Shown here: in pieces, positions 59,101-64,000 of the stretch | Numbering within the stretch: the stretch's first letter is position 1 | Layout of the letters: each line of letters opens with the position of its first letter | Assembly: GCA_014773175.1 (NCBI GenBank) | Contig: VXCM01000302.1 | Span: 1 to 64,000 of the forward strand | DNA from: Lucifuga dentata | Taxonomy: Eukaryota; Chordata; Actinopteri; Ophidiiformes; Bythitidae | DNA: 64,000 nucleotides | Direction: 5' to 3' | Translations under genes and position numbers: made by a program | Notes under the pieces: model-generated | What the model was told of the DNA's origin: nothing | The model's input: only the letters and a program-made list of their open reading frames with translations | Database searches by the model: none

Positions 59101-62100
59101 TTCCCCCAATGTTTTAGTCATTAGCTAAGCAATAAGGGCTTTCAGCTGTCATTTTTTTCCACAATATTATATCCCTTTCTATTAACGGTTAATTTGGAGT
59201 TATTAATTAGACATATTCCCTTATCGTCTCTAAGCCGTTGCTTTTTATGTTTTCTATAGCACAGCAGATGCCCTTTTGTGATGGCAGCCTGCAGTGTGGA
59301 TTTAACAGTGTGGTATTTTCTTCTGTAGACACAAATAGATGGGCAGCTTTTCCTGATCAAGCACCTGCTGATAATGCGCGAACAGATTGCCCCCTTCCAT
59401 ACCGATTTTGCCATCAAGGAAATCTCACTGGACCTGAAGAAAACTCGGGGTAAGATAATTAAAGGTGGAGGGAACACTGGTGTTGAGCTCTATAAAGCCA
59501 GTCATTACATTCTTATGCTCATTAAGCAACTTGTGCCTATCATATGCACCAGTGGCAACAATTAATGTGGAAATTACAGTGTAATGCAACACCATAATGC
59601 ACGTTAACCGATTGCTCACACGGCAGATACACTCCTCCCATCACCCTCATCTCAGTCAAGGTCATATTAAATTTGTAGCACTAGGGGGCACTGTAATCCT
59701 ACACCAGCCAAGATCTAATCTCTTGTGTTTTGTGTTTAGATGCTGCCTTCAAAATCCTGAACCCCAAGGCTGTTCCCAAATTCTTCAGACTTAACAGTCA
59801 CAACGCCATCCTTGAATTTCTGTTAGAGGTAAGCTGTCTTTTTTCTTTTTTTTTTTAATTAAATACATTATAGACTTTAAGTACTCTGATTGCACCCCGC
59901 CCAGGGAATTACCACATGATAGGACTTAATCCCTTTTTTTCCCTGATGGCCTTTAGGGAACACCAGAGATAAAGGAGCACTACATTGACTCTAAGAAAGA
60001 TGTGGACCGACACCTGAAGTTCAGCTGTGAGCAGTTCATCCAGCAGCAGACTCAGATCTTTGTGGGGAATCTTGAGGAGTTTCTCACCAAGGTAACTGTT
60101 AGAGCGAAGGCAGGCTTCGCCTCAGGCGCCTCCAGCACATCATGACCTTTGCTTTTTCCTTTTTGCTTTTTGAACATCTTTATTTGCTTATTCACTGATC
60201 AGAGAAGGTCACAGTGCTATACAACCAATTAAAGATACACATTTTTCTCTTCACAATCTAATTCTATAGCTAGGTCTGTGTGTGTAGATATGTTTGATAT
60301 GTTTGTGTGTAGATACATGAGTGCATTTAATATCCTGTTGTGATCAAAGATTTTTTGAAGTAGAAAATCAACTGCAATCATTACTTGCCAGTCCATCCAT
60401 CTACTCCCCTACACACTTAGTACTGCTCTTTGTCTTACCTAAGAGCATATTTTTGAACTGTAGCAAAGTAGTCTGTCACAGTGTTTGCAAAAGACCCTTG
60501 GGACTTGTTTGAATGGATTAAACTCAGCAAAGATTACATTATTAACACTGCTTTGGCTGTGTCTGCTCTCAGGTATCAGCTCTTAAAACAATGGCTATCC
60601 AAGGTGGACCCACATACAGTCTGTCTCAGCAACCCTGGGCACAACCAGGTGAGATTTGTCTGATGCAAGTTAGCGTCATTATACATCAAAACTTCTACAC
60701 CGTGCACGCTAGAGGCCATGTCACTGTTTTTTTTTTTTTTTTTNTTTTTTTTTTTTTTTTGTTTGTTTGTTTTTTTTTTTCTGTTATTTTTCTCAGTAGC
60801 CTTTTTCTCATTTTAGCTAAGATCAACGATATAGTGATGGCTACCTACCGGGTGATGAAGAACAAGCTGCCAAGCACTTTACAGAGCATGTCCTTATACC
60901 TGGCCAACAGAGACACGGAGTTCATCCTTTTCAAACCTGTCAGGGTGGGTGGCAGGAACACTCGGACATAGCATCTTTTCATACCTCCAAGGAAAGAATA
61001 CCTTATGCTCGCACTTAAAGGTCCAATCAGTAATTTTAATGAGAAAATAAATGTCATATATTGTAGTATATTGCTATATATTACCGAAAACTTGGACTTA
61101 CAGATAGAAAATCAGCATTTTTATTTCTCTCAAATGAAAATTATTAAACATATAGGCTTATTTTACCAATATCAACAAACCTTTAAAGGACCATACTGGT
61201 GATTGTATTTATGCAAGATAAATACTATCTTGCATACATGTTACGTGACTGCCAATCATTTTCCAAAACATAAGGCCATAGTTTAGTTTTTGTATTTGTT
61301 TGCCAAATTCCCTAATCTTTTAAAAGCAAAAATTCAGGTGATACACCCACGGTAAATTTAATTTTTTTTCCTGCTAACACTTCTGCATAATTGTAGAAGG
61401 TACAGTCATTTTAATTTCTCAGTACAAGCAGTCTTCTCTTGGGACTATATTCTTTGGCAGAAATATACATTTTCTTTTGTGTTGAGTCAGCTAAATTATG
61501 TAATTTCTACAAAAAATGTAATAGCTGTCTTGTTTGCTGTGATGGAATACTTATCTCAAGCAAGTTTCAAGTCTCTTCACCCAGATTTTTATAGTGTCCT
61601 GGAATGAACTGAAACTAAAGACCACAGGTAGAAAAAAAAACAATTCTAATATTTACCGCTCCAGTAGTATGTTTTGGAAAATGGTTGGCAAGTGATTTAA
61701 CGTGTATGCAGGATGTATTTATTGGGTTTAAAACATGCAAAATCAACAGTATGGTCCTTTTAAAAGCATTAGAAAACAATCACTTAGATTTAGCTGTTAT
61801 CTGGTGTTAGCCTGTGTAGCAAAAGTCCTGTCAATCAATCTGAAAGTGATGGAAGGTTGGAATTTTAATGGCGGGGCTGTGTTTTGTTAGGTTTGAATGC
61901 CAGATTGTGCTTTTATGTATAACTTTTCAGTTTGATTTGCCACTAATAGATTCACTTTGTGCTGCTTGTGTGCTGTTCATTAAGGTGCCAGGTGAAGCTG
62001 AATGAGAGAGACACAAAATTGTGTGGTTGACATGGAAACAAGATAGGAAGAGGATGCAGGCCAGACAGAAATGTAGTAATAATTTCCTCTCCAGCTCTCA

Positions 62101-62349
62101 GTAATAGGATGTCTTTTCTACAGAATAACATCCAGCAAGTATTCCAAAGACTGCATGCCTTGCTTCAGGAGGAATACAGTGGGGAAGATCTTCAGATCAT
62201 TGCATGTCCATCTATGGAGCAGGTAATAATAACTTACAAATGAGAATGGTTTCAGTTAAGAAACAGTAATGTTTCATTATGCGATGGCAAGCTTTCATCT
62301 TTTTTCTTCTCATTTTTAGATTAACCTACTGCTGTCGGTGAATAAGTAA
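50192..62349 (+). CDS. cog3: conserved oligomeric Golgi complex subunit 3
   Basis: COG3 is a lobe A subunit of the COG tether, needed for retrograde intra-Golgi traffic. Exons: 50192-50359, 50650-50796, 50884-50945, 51750-51915, 52454-52528, 53094-53186, 54499-54624, 54708-54788, 54980-55106, 56171-56262, 56589-56728, 57380-57540, 58164-58260 (or 58269), 58377-58486, 58678-58767, 59329-59449, 59740-59828, 59957-60091, 60573-60648, 60817-60944, 62124-62222 and 62320-62349. Family segments include [28 protein letters not shown] near residue 150, [36 protein letters not shown] and [17 protein letters not shown]. The frame breaks between 54788 and 54980 because a 44-nt exon (human segment beginning TLIEQIELRSEK) is absent at a gap; with it the protein would be about 821 residues (human 828). 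Intron 57541-58163 has a GC donor. All others are GT-AG. Confidence 0.96.
53587..54249. mobile_element. long palindromic repeat, copy 2 of 4
   Basis: About 660 bp in cog3 intron 6 form one near-complete hairpin with its centre near 53910. The inner arms read agtgcggagtgatc and its complement gatcactccgcact. The ends carry the same terminal words as the other copies (tttgcatgtttgagcct at left, aggctcaaacatgcaaa at right). No ORF. Confidence 0.8.
54789..54979 (+). other. cog3: cog3 intron piece with gap and missing exon
   Basis: The exon ending at 54788 closes in phase 0, but the exon starting at 54980 needs two extra bases before its first A to read [15 protein letters not shown]. Human COG3 has about 15 residues between these points. 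No such exon is visible, and the interval holds a poly-T/N/poly-T gap at 54890. The exon is therefore most likely lost from the assembly. Confidence 0.7.
55361..55929. mobile_element. nonautonomous DNA-type repeat, copy 3 of 4 (inverted)
   Basis: The ends are aaaggaaataccggtgatttt and gcaatatggtccttt. The interior is the reverse complement of the copy at 61185-61763. It lies in the cog3 intron 55107-56170. Confidence 0.75.
57617..57663. repeat. 24-bp tandem duplication
   Basis: Two near-identical units of agttgtaaatagttgtagca plus cttc lie head to tail in the cog3 GC-AG intron, differing at one base. Confidence 0.75.
57683..57751. repeat. direct repeat, copy 1 (cog3 intron)
   Basis: This 69-nt segment recurs at 58547-58611, identical apart from a 4-nt extra catt unit. 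Both copies include ttaactattacag and gaaaagcttttttagaagca. Confidence 0.85.
58547..58611. repeat. direct repeat, copy 2 (cog3 intron)
   Basis: Second copy of the segment at 57683-57751, lying in the intron just before the exon at 58678. Two exons separate the copies. Confidence 0.85.
61185..61763. mobile_element. nonautonomous DNA-type repeat, copy 4 of 4
   Basis: It opens aaaggaccatactggtgatt and closes aaaatcaacagtatggtcctt, an inverted terminal repeat. It lies in the large cog3 intron 60945-62123 in the same orientation as the copy at 17844. Confidence 0.8.
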
Positions 62350-63076
62350 TCTCTGAGCATGGTGTTGGTAAAAACCCTCTGGATAGCATTTGGTGATGCT
62401 GCAGCTGTGACCAGGAGTTCTGAGGCAAACATTGGAGAGACTGCTGGAGGACTGGGCCTGAGCCGCGAGCTGGACCAGGAGCAACGAACTGATGGCAACA
62501 AAGTCCTACATAAGGCCAAAGATTCCCCAACAGAGGCTCACGTAGCTACAAGTATGTTGAGGTTCAGTTATGCATCTTGAAGTCTATAACAAACAGGGAA
62601 GTAGAGATTATTTCCTTGAGTACTGAACTGATCAACGTGTTTGACTAAAATTAAAAGCAGGCTTGCTTGCATGTAGGAGAGATTTATTTGGGTTGGTGGG
62701 TTTCGGATCATAGTCACATTTGTTACCAAAATAATGCTCTGATGTAGAACAACATGCACAGTTGGTGAAGGTGATTGTTTAGCAGGATGAATCACTTTAG
62801 CGCGTTCAGACAGGGATACTTTAGGTGCACTAATAGAAGAACTAAAGGCTTGTTCATCAGCCACGTAGCTTAACGGTCAGTAAGAGCCTTGCATCCAGAT
62901 AACCTAGATTCCCTTGATGGGTTTAGAAGGATAAAAAGAGAAAAATGCTGCACAATACTTAATTTCTCTTTTTTTTTTTTAAGACNGGTTTAGAAGGATA
63001 AAAAGAGAAAAATGCTGCACAATACTTAATTTCTCTTTTTTTTTTTTAAGACTTTTTCTTTGTAATGTTCAATAAA
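62350..63076 (+). other. cog3: cog3 3' UTR with poly(A) signal
   Basis: Noncoding sequence follows the cog3 stop at 62347-62349. AATAAA at 63071-63076 is a well placed poly(A) signal. The 66 nt at 62920-62985 are repeated at 62987-63052 across an N and should be counted once. Confidence 0.55.
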
Positions 63077-63427
63077 ACTTCACTATGGCCTGTGCTACAG
63101 GGCTCTCAGGTTTAACCGGTTTAGATTCCACACTTCTTTTCTTTACTTGTCAGATGCTTTCTTAAAGATTCTTCAGTGTATGTCTTGGGACTTTTTTTTT
63201 TGTTTTGTTTTGTTAAGTTTTTGCAAATATGTACAAAAAGAGAACAAAATCTTATGTTTTATACCTTTTATAACTAGGTTGCTGAAAATTAATATACTTT
63301 TACTCTGGTGAAATAATGGACCAGAGCAAGGGCAACAGGACTCGTGTCTCCCATGTAAAATGATGTGTACAGTTATACTATTTATGGACATTCTGATTAA
63401 AAAGGCTAATGACTAATGTGTTCCAGT

Positions 63428-64000
63428 TTTATTTCTAGAAAGACTGTCTGTGAATTCAAGTTCAATGTATAAATACTTTGAGTGAAATTGTCATTCAAGG
63501 GCATAATCTGCAGTGGGCGGAGCTTCTTGGCAGGCTGTTGGTTTTTCATTGGCAGCCTCCGTCTTTCCATCTGTGAGATGAGGCTGTGCTGGGGCCTGAC
63601 CTTCCAGGGACTGACAGCCTTTTGATTGGTGGTGAGGGACTGCATGTTCTAGAGCAGAGCATTGATCTCTGTACTCTTTTGCTGCAGATGCTGCATCTCT
63701 GAGGCACGACAGGCTCCGGTAGCTTCGGACCTTTGTCTCGATTCAGCTGCAACAGCAAGAAAAAATAAAGTAAACCAAGAAATCAATGATACGGCCTACA
63801 AGTTGGTTCTGCTCCTTGCAGACATTATTGCTGCTGTTGCTGCAAATTAATATTTAGAGCATAAAACACACTAACTTCGAACTCTGCCCCTCCATGGTAC
63901 GCTGCACTTTCCAGAAGTAAAATGAGGGAGATGTACTCCTGGGATTGGATGCAGACATTGAGGTTACGGTAGAGGAGCTGGCAGAGAGAACATTATGCCA
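63428..64000 (-). CDS. possible 3' end of an unidentified convergent gene (two exons)
   Basis: On the - strand an exon-like segment from the window edge ends at 63876 with a GAA/gttagt donor, and a pyrimidine-rich gcag acceptor opens a second segment at 63746. AATAAA on this strand (complement of 63428-63433) would end the transcript, tail to tail with cog3. Joined in phase 0 the frame reads LLYRNLNVCIQSQEYIS before the intron and LNRDKGPKLPEP after it, to a stop at 63546-63548. An alternative frame of the last exon reads ASEMQHLQQKSTEINALL before a stop. I recognise neither product, and the frame is uncertain. Confidence 0.25.

Noticed and set aside
62858..62925. tRNA-like segment (gtagcttaacggtcagtaag, later cctagattcc)
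   Set aside because: The B box is degenerate and no cloverleaf can be formed. At most it is a decayed SINE head, and it overlaps a gap duplication.

Overview
The window is from a vertebrate nuclear genome, almost certainly a ray-finned (teleost) fish. The genes are split by GT-AG introns, four of them can be rebuilt exon by exon on the + strand, and the spacers hold teleost-type MITEs, a tRNA-derived SINE, LINE tails and long CA and CT microsatellites. A CDK4/6-subfamily gene of the fish cdk21 type points the same way.

Layout, left to right. (1) 532-8325: eleven 3' coding exons of arhgap6, including the whole RhoGAP domain; the gene starts upstream of the window. (2) 11520-14963: a complete eight-exon (seven coding introns plus one 5' noncoding exon) cyclin-dependent-kinase-like gene of 303 codons whose catalytic residues are substituted. 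(3) About 15-38 kb: a long gene-poor stretch of dispersed repeats with three candidate noncoding or alternative 5' exons that probably belong to mid1. (4) 38429-47487: complete coding region of mid1 (TRIM18), nine coding exons, 669 residues, plus a possible in-frame cassette exon. (5) 50192-62349: cog3, subunit 3 of the conserved oligomeric Golgi complex, 22 exons found and one 44-nt exon apparently lost at an assembly gap. (6) About 63.4-64.0 kb: weak signs of a convergent gene on the - strand.

arhgap6 followed by mid1 in the same orientation matches the human Xp22.2 order, except that HCCS, which lies between them in human, is absent here and the CDK-like gene occupies the interval. cog3 comes from a different human block (13q14). 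The four genes are not an operon. ARHGAP6 (RhoA-directed GAP) and MID1 (microtubule-associated E3 ligase) both act on the cytoskeleton, COG3 acts in Golgi tethering, and the CDK-like protein may be a cyclin-binding or decoy pseudokinase.

Assembly quality matters. The window holds 20 single-N gaps. Five sit between two copies of the same 61-80 nt sequence, i.e. unmerged contig overlaps; most others sit inside homopolymer runs. One falls in the last arhgap6 exon and one coincides with the missing cog3 exon.
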